A stretch of DNA of 64,000 nucleotides, from positions 20,056 through 84,055 of the forward strand of contig JAUYPV010000054.1 in NCBI GenBank assembly GCA_030697555.1. Direction: 5' to 3'. The notes under the pieces are model-generated. The model had not been told where the DNA came from. It searched no databases and worked only from the letters and a program-made list of their open reading frames with translations. This document shows, piece by piece, positions 32,897 to 42,033 of this stretch (the stretch's first letter is position 1; every line of letters starts with the position of its first letter). Source of the stretch: Hyphomonadaceae bacterium (GTDB taxonomy: Bacteria > Pseudomonadota > Alphaproteobacteria > Caulobacterales > Hyphomonadaceae). The translations under genes were made by a program, and so were the position numbers.

Positions 32897-33453
32897 GTGC
32901 GTGTCCTCCTTCCTACGGGTGCGGTCCCGCCGCTCCTCTTTGTAATTAGTTATATGCGACAACAATTTGCGCCACTTCGTCAACTGCGATGCTGCGTTTC
33001 AAGCGACATTTCTCCAAAGAAATGGATTGACCGGGCCATCTGCGCACGGCGCAGAACGAGTAATCGGTCGCCCGTTGGCCGCGCCGCTCTCGGACGAGGG
33101 GAAGCCCGAAAGCACAGATGACTTGACATCCTGTGTTGCGTGACATGGAATACATATGTCATATAAACATCGCGCTTCTCCATGCATCTCCCGGCGGAAG
33201 AGCGCGCCAGCGACAAAGTCCGCAGACTCAAAAAGCGGTCGTGTCGATGACAAGGGAAGGAAAGCAGTTGTGTGTTTTTCCGCCCACTTTAGGAGGGCGG
33301 GACGCCGATCATCCCGCGCAAGGGATTGCTCTGAAACGATCTATCGAGCGCCGCGCCGGATTGATGCGCACGCCTGAGCTGTGCAGCGCCGAAACGGCAG
33401 GCGCTCCATCAAGCCAGTCAAAAACAATGCCGTCGAACAAGGGGAGGACGCTA
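32897..33453. promoter_or_regulatory. Divergent promoter region between exported-protein operon and TonB receptor
   Basis: The 557 bases hold no convincing gene. Two motif copies lie here, at 32947-32963 (TAGTTATATGCGACAAC) and 33152-33169 (ACATATGTCATATAAACA, dyad ATATG-T-CATAT). TTGACA at 33123-33128 precedes the second one and may belong to the receptor promoter. The remaining 280 bases before the receptor start appear to be a long untranslated leader, with no codon-like constraint that I can see. Confidence 0.45.
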
Positions 33454-36294
33454 ATGACCAGAATCACACTCAGAGGCGCAACGGCACTTGCAACAGGGCT
33501 GTTCGGCGGGATTTTCGCGGCGTCGCCGGCTTTCGGGCAGGCGGCGGATCAGGCGGCGGAGGAGTCGAAGACCCGCGAGGTCGTCGTGGTGACGGCTACC
33601 CGGCGCGAGGAGGATGTCCAGGACATTCCGTTGACAATCGCGGCCATCGGACAGGATCAAATTGACGAACTGGGGATCAAGAACGCGGCCGACCTCGTCC
33701 GCGTGATCCCTGGGCTCAATACGGTCGCAAACGCCGGTGGCGCACAGCAAACATTCTCTGTGCGCGGGATCGTGGCGGCCACTGGGGCAGCGACAACCAG
33801 CGTTTATCTGGACGAAACCAATCTCACCAAGCGCAACAATGGTGGGGTGGCTCAGAACAACGGCGTGACCATTCCGTTGCTTTACGATCTCGAGCGGGTC
33901 GAAGTGCTGAAGGGCCCGCAAGGAACGCTGTTCGGCGGCTCTTCTCAGGGCGGTACGATACGGTTCATCACCCCACGGCCCGATCTCGACGAGTTTTCCG
34001 CCAAGCTCCGAACCGAGGCTTCGACGATGGGCGACCGTAGCGAGGAAAGCTACGAATTCGCCGGCTCCGTCGGCGGCCCGATCGTGCAGGATGCCCTCGG
34101 CTTCCGCGTCAGCGGCATCTATCGCGAGAACGGAGGCTGGGTCGATGTCTACAGCGGCTACACGAACCAGTTGATCGCCGAGAACGCCAACTCGTCGGAG
34201 GCCTACGCCGCTCGCGGCGTTCTGCTGTGGGAGGTCAATGACGGTCTCGACGTGCAGCTCTCGACCTACTACGTCCACAACGAATCAGAAGGCGGACCGG
34301 CGTCTACCACGGCGATCTACCTGCCGGGCGGCGGCCTCGCGCCAGCGGGCACGACCTTCACGACGCCCGCTATCAACATCTGCAGCCTGAACCGAACCCG
34401 CACCCTGTCGACGCAGAACTTCGCGCAGCCCAACGGCCCTGCGGCCGCGAGCGTCAGCCCGGTCGGCAACAGGCCGCCCCCCAGCCCTCAACCGAACTGC
34501 TCGGCAGCGCAGTTGTTGGCGGGCGGCGTCAACTATACCCGGCCCTCCTTCACTTACGGTCCGTGGACCACCGGCGAGGACATCTCCATCGCCACCGGCC
34601 GCCAGACGATCGTTGGAACCGAGGCGGAGGAATGGGTCAGCGCGTTCACAGTCAACGCCGACCTGGGCTTTGCAGAGCTGACTTCGATCACCTCCTACCT
34701 CCAGGACATCGGCCGCAGCGACAATCCGGGCGGCGAGGAGTGGGCGTCTCCCGTGACAGGGCAATGGACGAACCTGAGCGTTGCCGGCTGCGTCAGCTCC
34801 GTGCCAACCGTCGTCGCGGTGCCGACCACCTGCCGCGGCTTTCCGCTGTTCATGCCATCGAACAGCTATCCCGTCCCGGGCAACACCCAGACCTTCAAGG
34901 CCAAGAACGCTCGCGAGGGATGGGAGCAGGAGATACGCCTGACATCGAATACCGACGGCCCGCTGGAATGGGTGGCGGGCGCCTATTTCTCGCGCGCCTC
35001 AACGCACATCCTCTATTTCGGCGAGGCCAACGTAAATGTCACCGACCAGATGCTGCGGGATTATTACGGCCCGACCTGGTTCACGCGGCCGACCCCGGCA
35101 TCCACTGTCTATACGCCCGTCGCCTCGTCCAGCCTCGTGCGCTACGGCCTGCCGCTCGATCAGGGTTTTCAGGCCCGCCTTGAAGCCTTCATCACCGAGA
35201 AGGAACTGGCCGGCTACGCCGACGTCAACTACTGGCTCGTACCGGACGAGTTCAAGCTGATCCTTGGCCTGCGCGTATCCCAGGTCGAGCTTGATTATTT
35301 CCAGACCAACCACGGCCAGTTCAGCGGTCGTCTGCCGAGTTCTCTCGGCGCCAATACTATCGGCAGCGGCGAGAATACGCCGATTACCCCGAAATACGGC
35401 GTCCAGTGGCACATCGACAACGACAACATGATGTATGCCACCTACTCCAAGGGATTCCGCGCCGGCGGCGTCAACCCGCAGCTTTCGGCTGTGGTCTGCG
35501 ATGCGCCTCTGACGCAGTTCTTTGGCATCACATCGAACGAGGTCCCCGCGGACTTTGCTCCGGATACGGTTTGGAACACGGAGATCGGCGGTAAGTTCTC
35601 GCTATTCGGCGATACGCTCACGCTCAATCTCGCCGGCTACAACATCGACTGGCAGGACATCCAGGCAACGATCTCGGCGGGAACCTGCCCGCAAAGCTTC
35701 GTGGTCAACGGAGGCAGCGCACGTAGTCAAGGGGTCGACCTGCAGGCGATCTACCGGCCGATTGATCCCCTGACGCTGACCTTGGCAGCCGGCTATACCG
35801 ACGCCTACTACGTTGATCCGGTACGGGGCCCCATCGGGCCAGCCCTCGCGACACCTCCCCAACCGGCGTTCAATCCAGGCGACCAGTTCGACGTGCCGCC
35901 TTTCCAGGTGAGCGCCAGCGCGCAGTACGAGCAATCGCTCGGCGCGTTCGGGGAGGGATTTGTCCGCCTCGACTGGAACTACCAGAACGAATACACCTCC
36001 GGCGCCACGTTCGGGACCACCGGCTGGTCGGCCAACTACTTCGCCCGCTACAACCCGGAGCGCCAGATCTTCAACCTGCGGGCGGGCCTGCGGATGGAGA
36101 ACGGGGCCGACATCAATTTCTTCGTCAACAACCTCCTCGACAACGACGAGCAGACGGGCGGCTTCAGCGACGGCCGAGGCTCGTGTACCGCCTCCTCGTT
36201 GACCTGCGCCTCGTTCGGCACGTTCAACCCCTTCGTAGCGCAGACCTTCCTCACGCCGCGGGTGTTCGGGGTGCAGATGAACTATCGCTACTAG
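33454..36294 (+). CDS. TonB-dependent receptor
   Basis: ATG at 33454 with GGGGAGG upstream opens a standard signal peptide ending at AFGQAA. The 946-residue outer-membrane protein has the plug with VVVVTATRREEDVQD, VPGLNTV-type turns, LYDLERVEVLKGPQGTLFG and GGTIRFITPRP, then the barrel, ending FGVQMNYRY. It fits the large catabolic-island receptor group (not siderophore-specific), which takes up hydrophobic or glycan-like compounds. Cysteine-containing extracellular loops are seen near 34380-34510 and 34790-34840. No FecR or anti-sigma gene is close, so control probably rests on the local motif. Confidence 0.95.
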   Translation: MTRITLRGATALATGLFGGIFAASPAFGQAADQAAEESKTREVVVVTATRREEDVQDIPLTIAAIGQDQIDELGIKNAADLVRVIPGLNTVANAGGAQQTFSVRGIVAATGAATTSVYLDETNLTKRNNGGVAQNNGVTIPLLYDLERVEVLKGPQGTLFGGSSQGGTIRFITPRPDLDEFSAKLRTEASTMGDRSEESYEFAGSVGGPIVQDALGFRVSGIYRENGGWVDVYSGYTNQLIAENANSSEAYAARGVLLWEVNDGLDVQLSTYYVHNESEGGPASTTAIYLPGGGLAPAGTTFTTPAINICSLNRTRTLSTQNFAQPNGPAAASVSPVGNRPPPSPQPNCSAAQLLAGGVNYTRPSFTYGPWTTGEDISIATGRQTIVGTEAEEWVSAFTVNADLGFAELTSITSYLQDIGRSDNPGGEEWASPVTGQWTNLSVAGCVSSVPTVVAVPTTCRGFPLFMPSNSYPVPGNTQTFKAKNAREGWEQEIRLTSNTDGPLEWVAGAYFSRASTHILYFGEANVNVTDQMLRDYYGPTWFTRPTPASTVYTPVASSSLVRYGLPLDQGFQARLEAFITEKELAGYADVNYWLVPDEFKLILGLRVSQVELDYFQTNHGQFSGRLPSSLGANTIGSGENTPITPKYGVQWHIDNDNMMYATYSKGFRAGGVNPQLSAVVCDAPLTQFFGITSNEVPADFAPDTVWNTEIGGKFSLFGDTLTLNLAGYNIDWQDIQATISAGTCPQSFVVNGGSARSQGVDLQAIYRPIDPLTLTLAAGYTDAYYVDPVRGPIGPALATPPQPAFNPGDQFDVPPFQVSASAQYEQSLGAFGEGFVRLDWNYQNEYTSGATFGTTGWSANYFARYNPERQIFNLRAGLRMENGADINFFVNNLLDNDEQTGGFSDGRGSCTASSLTCASFGTFNPFVAQTFLTPRVFGVQMNYRY

Positions 36295-36317
36295 GACGCG
36301 GGACGGCGTCCAGGACT

Positions 36318-36347
36318 GGGCGGAGGGCGACCTCCGCCCTTTTTGTT
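36318..36347 (+). terminator. Rho-independent terminator after the TonB receptor
   Basis: GGGCGGAGG, loop GCGA, CCTCCGCCC, then TTTTTG: a perfect 9-bp stem and T tract 23 bases after the stop. Confidence 0.9.
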
Positions 36348-36600
36348 TGAGGGCCGGGGTGATTTGACGGGCATGAGCCTCAAGCTTCAGAAGATATCGA
36401 GTCCTCTTCCAGGATTCGTATCCAGAGGGCGGGCGCCGCGTGCTTGATGGTTCCCGCAGCTCGCGCTGCATCTACGCTTGAGACGTTGCTGGCGGTTGAG
36501 AGTCGCGAGAAGCTGACGGCCCCAGCCGGTGCTGCAGCGCCTGCGCCTGCGGCGAGCGCCCACGGTCACGACACTCTATAATCAGTCACAGCTCGAAACG

Positions 36601-36783
36601 CCGTGGGAGACCACCAACGTCAATGGCGGCGCCTTCGCGCTCGGGTATCCCTATGGCATGTCCGGCATCCGCTATCTCGGCTCGACGCTGATGGAACTCG
36701 GCCGGCGCGGCAAGCGAAAGGCTGTAGTGGGCGTCTGCACCGCAGGCGGCATGGCGACGGCGGCCTATCTTGAGCGTGTATAG
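36601..36783 (+). pseudogene. Thiolase C-terminal relic
   Basis: The last 60 codons read NVNGGAFALGYPYGMSGIR and then ELGRRGKRKAVVGVCTAGG, matching the thiolase C-terminal motif NVNGGAIALGHPIGATG and CIGGG region. Everything upstream of about 36590 that should encode the thiolase body is missing, and the GHP histidine is changed to tyrosine. It is therefore probably a decayed fragment, left where the accessory region meets the core. The bases 36348-36590 show no gene or clear element. It could be a short unrelated protein by chance, but the motif match is specific. Confidence 0.7.
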
Positions 36784-36852
36784 GTCGTAACGGCCGGGTT
36801 GTGTTTCCCGCCATTTCCCGCCATTCCTCCTCTCGAAGACGAGGAGACTTGT

Positions 36853-37467
36853 GTGGCTATCCACAATCACGAAGGCGACCTGCCGGCACACGTGCAGTTC
36901 ACCGGATCGGTCGCGATCGATACCGAGACGATGGGGCTGAACCCGTTCCGGGATGCGCTTTGTGTCGTGCAGCTTTCGGACGGCAAGGGCGATGCTCATG
37001 TCGTTCGCCTCAAGCGGCCGGAATACAACTGCCCCAACCTCAAGGCGCTCGTGTCCAATCCGAAGATCCTCAAGATCTTCCACTTCGCGCGCTTCGACCT
37101 TGGCATGATCCAGCAATGGCTCGGCGCGCCGTGCTTTCCGGTCTACTGCACCAAGATCGCCTCGCGGCTCGCGCGCACCTACACCGATCGCCATTCGCTA
37201 AAGGAGATCGCGCGCGAGCTGCTCGGTCTCGACATGTCGAAGGCGCAGCAGAGTTCTGACTGGGGTGCGGAGAAGCTCTCGGAGGCGCAGCTCGCCTACG
37301 CCGCTTCCGATGTGACTCATCTGCATGAGCTGAAGTCGAAACTCGACGTCATGCTGGCCCGCGAGGGCAGGACGGAGCTGGCGCAGGCCTGTTTCGATTT
37401 CTTGCCCGTGCGCGCGGCCCTCGACCTTTCCGGCTGGGCCGATCAGGACATTTTTGCGCATTCCTGA
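36853..37467 (+). CDS. rnd: Ribonuclease D, short alphaproteobacterial form
   Basis: GTG at 36853 is chosen because GAGGAG lies six bases upstream. The 204-residue protein is a lone DEDDy exonuclease domain without the HRDC domains of the E. coli enzyme, as usual for alphaproteobacteria. Exo motifs: IDTETMGL (D and E), HFARFDLGMI and YAASDVTHL with Tyr and Asp. It would trim 3' ends of tRNA and other RNAs in the cytoplasm. It is upstream of the lptCAB genes, a common order in this class, with 98 bases between. Confidence 0.9.
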   Translation: MAIHNHEGDLPAHVQFTGSVAIDTETMGLNPFRDALCVVQLSDGKGDAHVVRLKRPEYNCPNLKALVSNPKILKIFHFARFDLGMIQQWLGAPCFPVYCTKIASRLARTYTDRHSLKEIARELLGLDMSKAQQSSDWGAEKLSEAQLAYAASDVTHLHELKSKLDVMLAREGRTELAQACFDFLPVRAALDLSGWADQDIFAHS

Positions 37468-37565
37468 GGTTTGCGTGCATCTGGCCTGAGATTTCCGGTC
37501 TTCCGCCCCCATTTGACTGACGCGGGCGGTTTCAATACCGGCCCGTTCCTGTTTTAGTCCGGCCC

Positions 37566-38204
37566 ATGACGCATACCGCGCACCATTCGATGGACATCTG
37601 GGGGCCGCGCCGCGCGACCTCGCTCAAGGAGGCGCGCGCCAGGACCGCACTCGTCCATATCATCCGCCTGCTCTTCACGATCGGCGCGATGCTGTCGGCG
37701 GGCGTGCTGATCGGTTACCTGATCAACCACTCGCTCAATGGATCGACCTCGGCGCCGGCGACGGGAACGCTCGCGGCCACGATGCTCAACCCGCGCTTCG
37801 AAGGGCGTGACGCGAGCGATAAGCCCTACACGCTCACCGCCGATACCGCGCGGCGGCGGCGCGAGAACATCTCACTCGTCGACCTGGTAAGCCCGCATCT
37901 CGAAGACGCCGCCTCGACCGCCGTCCAGGCGCGCGAAGGTGTGTGGAATGACAAGACCAAGGTGCTCGACCTTGTCGGCGATGTCGTGATGACGGACGCG
38001 GCAGGCTATACGTTCACCGCTGACAAGACTCGCATGTTCGTTGAGGAAAACCGCGTCGAAGGCGAGACCCCGCTAACCGGCGTGGGTCCTATTGGCGAAG
38101 TGAAGGCGGATTCGTATGAGGTTCTGGACGATGGCGACCGCCTGGTTCTGAAGGGCAATGTTTGGACAAGATTCGTCCGCAAGAAGAACCGGGGTGGGGG
38201 ATAA
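37566..38204 (+). CDS. lptC: LPS export system protein LptC
   Basis: A 212-residue bitopic inner-membrane protein. One transmembrane helix is near residues 30-52 (IIRLLFTIGAMLSAGVLIGYL). The periplasmic part is a beta-jellyroll with LNPRFEGRDASDKPYTLTA and, near the end, VKADSYEVLDDGDRLVLKGNV, which is typical of the family. It links the LptBFG transporter to LptA for LPS transport. The overlap in order with lptA (13 bases away) and lptB supports the call. Confidence 0.9.
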   Translation: MTHTAHHSMDIWGPRRATSLKEARARTALVHIIRLLFTIGAMLSAGVLIGYLINHSLNGSTSAPATGTLAATMLNPRFEGRDASDKPYTLTADTARRRRENISLVDLVSPHLEDAASTAVQAREGVWNDKTKVLDLVGDVVMTDAAGYTFTADKTRMFVEENRVEGETPLTGVGPIGEVKADSYEVLDDGDRLVLKGNVWTRFVRKKNRGGG

Positions 38205-38217
38205 CAGGACAATGCCA

Positions 38218-38766
38218 ATGAAACACGTTTCAATCCTGGCTCTGGCGGCCGCGGTGCTGATCGCGACGCCCGCTTTCGCGCAGATCGGCGGACGGGGCGA
38301 CGCCCCGGTCGAAGTGAAGTCCGACAAGGGCGAGTATCTGCAGAACGAAGGCAAGTTCATTTATTCGGGCGACGTGGTGGCGACACAGGCGGATTCGCGC
38401 ATCACCACCGATACGCTCACCGCGTTCTGCACGCGCGCCACCCCGCCGCCAGGCGAGCGCATCGCGGATCAGCCCTGCGAGGAAATCCGCCAGCTCGTTG
38501 CTGAAGGCAATGTCATCTACACGGCGCCCGATGTGACGATCCGCGGCGACAAGGCCGAGTACGACTATCCGACTGACACCATCACCATCACCGGCGACGT
38601 GATCCTGTCGCGCGGCAAAGAAGGCGTGGTGCAGGGCACCAAGGTTGTCTATCAAGTGGCCGAGGGCAAGACCGCCATCTCCGCCGGAAGCAATCGCGTC
38701 CTCTCGATCCTGACGCCGTCGAAGGGCAACAAATCGCAGGCTCCCGCGCCTGTGACGCCGAACTGA
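38218..38766 (+). CDS. lptA: LPS transport periplasmic protein LptA
   Basis: ATG at 38218 is chosen as AGGA is eight bases upstream; ATG at 38212 is close. The 182-residue protein has a signal peptide ending TPAFAQ. The OstA-like jellyroll shows VEVKSDKGEYLQNEGKFIYSG, VAEGNVIYT, ADKAEYDY-like GDKAEYDYPTDTITITGDV and VQGTKVVYQ. It forms the periplasmic bridge that carries LPS to LptDE. One cysteine pair (C near TAFCTR and QPCEE) is in the middle loop. Confidence 0.92.
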   Translation: MKHVSILALAAAVLIATPAFAQIGGRGDAPVEVKSDKGEYLQNEGKFIYSGDVVATQADSRITTDTLTAFCTRATPPPGERIADQPCEEIRQLVAEGNVIYTAPDVTIRGDKAEYDYPTDTITITGDVILSRGKEGVVQGTKVVYQVAEGKTAISAGSNRVLSILTPSKGNKSQAPAPVTPN

Positions 38767-38773
38767 GACGCTG

Positions 38774-39550
38774 ATGGACGCGCGCACCGATACTTCCACG
38801 CCTCTGCCTGCCGCCAATCTTGGCGGTGAAGGCTTGCGCGCGATGAATCTCGCCAAGGCGTTCAAGGGCCGCCAGGTGGTGAAGGATGTCAGTCTGCGTC
38901 TGAAGCGGGGCGAGATCGCCGGCCTGCTGGGTCCCAACGGCGCCGGCAAGACGACCTGCTTCTACATGATCATGGGCCTCATCACAGCGGATGCCGGCCG
39001 CGTCGCTATCGACGGCGCGGACGTCACCTCGCTGCCGATGTACCAGCGCGCGCGCCTCGGCGTCGGCTACCTGCCGCAGGAGAACTCGATCTTCCGCGGC
39101 ATGAGCGTCTGGGACAATGTGATGAGTGTCGCCGAGCTGACGGAAGACACCGCCTCCAAGCGCAAGGAACTCACCGAGTCCTTGCTCGAGGAGCTGCAGA
39201 TCGCCCGCCTGGCCAAGCAGAACGCCAATTCGCTTTCCGGGGGCGAACGCCGCCGCGTCGAGATCGCCCGCGCGCTGGCCTCCCGCCCCAACTTCATGCT
39301 GCTGGACGAGCCCTTCACCGGTATCGACCCGCTGGCCGTTTCCGACATTTCGGACCTCGTCCGCTACCTTAAGGGCAGGGGGCTGGGCGTCCTCATTACC
39401 GACCACCAGGTCCGGGAAACCCTTGATATCGTCGACCGCGCCTCGATCATCTATGATGGCAAGGTTTTGTTCGAAGGAACGCCGTCAGAGGTGCTTTCCA
39501 ACGAAGATGTGCGCCGCGTTTACCTCGGAGCAAGGTTCACGACGCAGTGA
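38774..39550 (+). CDS. lptB: LPS export ABC transporter ATPase LptB
   Basis: A 258-residue ABC ATPase. Walker A is GPNGAGKTT, signature LSGGERRR, Walker B FMLLDEPFTGIDP, and the H-loop TDHQVRETL. The protein has 20 or so residues before the core that are unique. It is cytoplasmic and powers LPS extraction with LptF and LptG (not in this window). It follows lptA by seven bases. Confidence 0.95.
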   Translation: MDARTDTSTPLPAANLGGEGLRAMNLAKAFKGRQVVKDVSLRLKRGEIAGLLGPNGAGKTTCFYMIMGLITADAGRVAIDGADVTSLPMYQRARLGVGYLPQENSIFRGMSVWDNVMSVAELTEDTASKRKELTESLLEELQIARLAKQNANSLSGGERRRVEIARALASRPNFMLLDEPFTGIDPLAVSDISDLVRYLKGRGLGVLITDHQVRETLDIVDRASIIYDGKVLFEGTPSEVLSNEDVRRVYLGARFTTQ

Positions 39551-39557
39551 CGATAGG

Positions 39558-39597
39558 CCGGTCTTGGCCGTTTGCGATTAGGTAATTTTAAGACCGG
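39558..39597. repeat. Inverted repeat between lptB and rpoN
   Basis: CCGGTCTT at 39558-39565 is inverted as AAGACCGG at 39590-39597, around an AT-rich loop. It may be a weak terminator or a binding site for the rpoN promoter. Confidence 0.35.
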
Positions 39598-39679
39598 TCA
39601 GTTAATGTAAGCCCTGTAACAAGGGTCCAGCCGCGCCGGGTCGAAATGCCCCGGAATTTCGGCTCTGGGAGGCATATAA

Positions 39680-41182
39680 GTGGCGCTCGCGCATCGTCTT
39701 CAGCTGCGGCAGGGACAATCCCTTGTCATGACGCCGCAGCTGCAGCAGGCGATCAAGCTGCTTCAGCTCTCGAACGTCGAACTGCAGGAATATGTCGAGG
39801 GCGAGATCGAGCGGAACCCGCTCCTGGCCCGCGCCGAAAACGAAGGCGTCAACGAGGCGCCGGACGCGCCCGAAAAAGTCTCCGAAAAGCGCGAGGAAAT
39901 GCGCCTCGACGACGCCAGCGGGGCCGAGGCCAGCCGCGAACTCGATGCCCGCTCCGACGACGTCTACGAGTCCGACAGCCCTTCCGAAGGCGCCAGCGCC
40001 TCGCAGAGCGGCCCATCCGCCCAACTCGACTGGTCGAAAGCTGGATCCGGCAAGCAGCGATCGGAAGACTTCGACCTCGAATCCATCACGGCGGAGGAAA
40101 AGACCCTCCGCGACCATCTAGACGACCAGCTCCACATCGCCGGGCTCAACGACGCCGACCGCCTGATCGCCTCGCGCCTCATCGAAGAGACGGATGAGGC
40201 CGGCTTCATGCGCGGCGACGTCCACGAGATCGCCGCCGCCCTCGGCACCGAGTTCGAGGATGTCGAAGCGGTGCTCAAGACCTGCCAGGGCTTCGAGCCT
40301 ACCGGCGTGATGGCCCGCAATCTTCAGGAATGCCTCTCGCTGCAGCTGATCGAGCGCGACCGCTTCGATCCCGCGATGCAGGCGTTGATCGCCAACCTCG
40401 AACTGGCCGCGCGCCGCGACTTCAAGAAGCTCGCCGAGATCTGCGCCGTCGACCAGGAAGATGTGGTCGACATGCTGGCTGAGCTGCGCACGCTGACGCC
40501 GCGCCCTGGCGCTGCTTTCGCCGGCGATGCCGCGCCCGCCGTGACGCCTGACGTGTTCGTGCGCGAGATGCCTAACGGCACCTTCTCGGTCGAACTCAAC
40601 GCCGACACGCTGCCGCGCGTCCTTCTCGACCGTACTTACTACGCCGAAGTCTCCGGCCTCACGAAGAGCGAGGAAGACAAGGCGTTCATCTCGGAATGTC
40701 AGGCCAGCGCCAACTGGCTGATCAAGTCGCTCGACCAGCGCGCGCGCACCATCCTCAAGGTGGCCAGCGAAATCGTGCGACAGCAGGACGGCTTCTTCGT
40801 TTCCGGCGTTCGCGCCCTGCGCCCGCTCAATCTCAAGACCGTCGCCGATGCGGTCGAGATGCACGAGTCCACTGTATCGCGCGTTACGTCGAACAAATAC
40901 GTCTCCACGCCACGCGGTGTTTTCGAGCTGAAATACTTCTTCTCGGCCTCGATTCCTTCCGTGCAGGGCGGTGAATCCCATTCGGCGGAAGCCGTGCGGC
41001 ACCGCATCAAAGAGATGATCGACCAGGAGAACAAGGAAGCTGTCCTGTCCGACGATCAGATCGTGGAACGGTTGCGCGCCTTTGGTATAGATATAGCGCG
41101 CAGGACGGTCGCCAAGTACCGGGAGTCGCTCAGGATTCCGTCATCGGTCGAGCGGCGTCGGATCTTCTCCAGCGGCGGTTGA
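39680..41182 (+). CDS. rpoN: RNA polymerase sigma-54 factor
   Basis: Starts with GTG at 39680; GGGAGG lies seven bases before. The 500-residue protein has the glutamine-rich region I (LQLRQGQSLVMTPQLQQA), an acidic region II (about 55-135), the core-binding region III and the RpoN box ARRTVAKYRE near the C-terminus. It directs polymerase to -24/-12 promoters with an enhancer-binding protein. Position after lptB and before hpf and ptsN is the standard alphaproteobacterial arrangement. Confidence 0.96.
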   Translation: MALAHRLQLRQGQSLVMTPQLQQAIKLLQLSNVELQEYVEGEIERNPLLARAENEGVNEAPDAPEKVSEKREEMRLDDASGAEASRELDARSDDVYESDSPSEGASASQSGPSAQLDWSKAGSGKQRSEDFDLESITAEEKTLRDHLDDQLHIAGLNDADRLIASRLIEETDEAGFMRGDVHEIAAALGTEFEDVEAVLKTCQGFEPTGVMARNLQECLSLQLIERDRFDPAMQALIANLELAARRDFKKLAEICAVDQEDVVDMLAELRTLTPRPGAAFAGDAAPAVTPDVFVREMPNGTFSVELNADTLPRVLLDRTYYAEVSGLTKSEEDKAFISECQASANWLIKSLDQRARTILKVASEIVRQQDGFFVSGVRALRPLNLKTVADAVEMHESTVSRVTSNKYVSTPRGVFELKYFFSASIPSVQGGESHSAEAVRHRIKEMIDQENKEAVLSDDQIVERLRAFGIDIARRTVAKYRESLRIPSSVERRRIFSSGG

Positions 41183-41294
41183 TTACATCGGCTTCTGGGC
41201 CGTTGACCTTCTTGTTCCACACTCCCAATGTCAGTCTGTGAGGTCGGGTCAGCCCGCGCGCATTCTCGTGCGGATGCAGAGAAGGAGCCTCCAT

Positions 41295-41885
41295 TTGCAA
41301 GTCCAGGTCGCAGGAAAGAAACTCGAGGTCGGCGCCGCGCTGCAGGAGCGAATATCGTTCGGTCTCGAATCCCGCGTCTCGAAATACTTCAACCGGACCG
41401 GCGAGGCTTTCGTCACCGTTTCCAAGCCCGGCTGGGCGTTCAATGTCGATTGTTCGATCCACCTGCCTTCGGGCGTGACGCTTCAGGCGCACGGCGAAGG
41501 CGACGATGGCTACCAGGCTTTCGAGCAGGCGCTGGACAAGATCGAGAAGCGCGTGCGGCGATACAAGAACCGGCTGCGCAACCACCGGGCGAAGGACGAA
41601 ACTCCCGAACTTGTCTCGGAGCGGATCATTCTCTCGTCAACGGCGAGTGACGAGGACGATGAGCCCGAATCGGGGCTCGACGGATCGGCTGGAGATGCGC
41701 CCGCTATCGTCGCGGAATCCGACATGCGCATCCGCACAATGACCGTTTCCATGGCGGTGATGCAGCTCGAACTGGCCGATTCTCCGGCATTGCTCTTCCG
41801 GAATGCGGCGCATGGCCGCCTTAACATGGTCTACCGGCGCCCCGACGGTAATGTCGGCTGGGTTGATCCGGGAAAAGACGGCTGA
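41295..41885 (+). CDS. hpf: Ribosome hibernation promoting factor, long form
   Basis: TTG at 41295 has AAGGAG seven bases upstream and opens LQVQVAGKKLEVGAAL, the expected beginning; ATG at 41274 is an alternative without a good site. The 196-residue product has the N-terminal RNA-binding domain, a charged linker (SDEDDEPESG), and the C-terminal dimerisation domain (MTVSMAVMQLELADSPALLF, VVYRRPDGNVG-like ending). It dimerises 70S ribosomes into 100S particles in stationary phase. It lies between rpoN and ptsN as usual. Confidence 0.92.
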   Translation: MQVQVAGKKLEVGAALQERISFGLESRVSKYFNRTGEAFVTVSKPGWAFNVDCSIHLPSGVTLQAHGEGDDGYQAFEQALDKIEKRVRRYKNRLRNHRAKDETPELVSERIILSSTASDEDDEPESGLDGSAGDAPAIVAESDMRIRTMTVSMAVMQLELADSPALLFRNAAHGRLNMVYRRPDGNVGWVDPGKDG

Positions 41886-42033
41886 AATTTTGCAGATGTT
41901 TTTTGGCGGTCGGTCAGGCGCCTCTTGGCGCCCCACATCATTTTGCCTTATGGCGCCAGGACTGTACAAAGGGGGGTCCCGGGGAGGGATCAGGTAGAGT
42001 TATGACGATACGGTCTGTTACGCCGGTGCTCGC

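Noticed and set aside
33133..33453. In-frame extension of the TonB receptor by 107 codons
   Set aside because: It lacks a signal peptide and a binding site, while ATG at 33454 has both; the extension overlaps promoter-like motifs.
39558..39597. Strong terminator after lptB
   Set aside because: The repeat has an AT-rich loop of 24 bases and no T tract, so I list it only as an inverted repeat.
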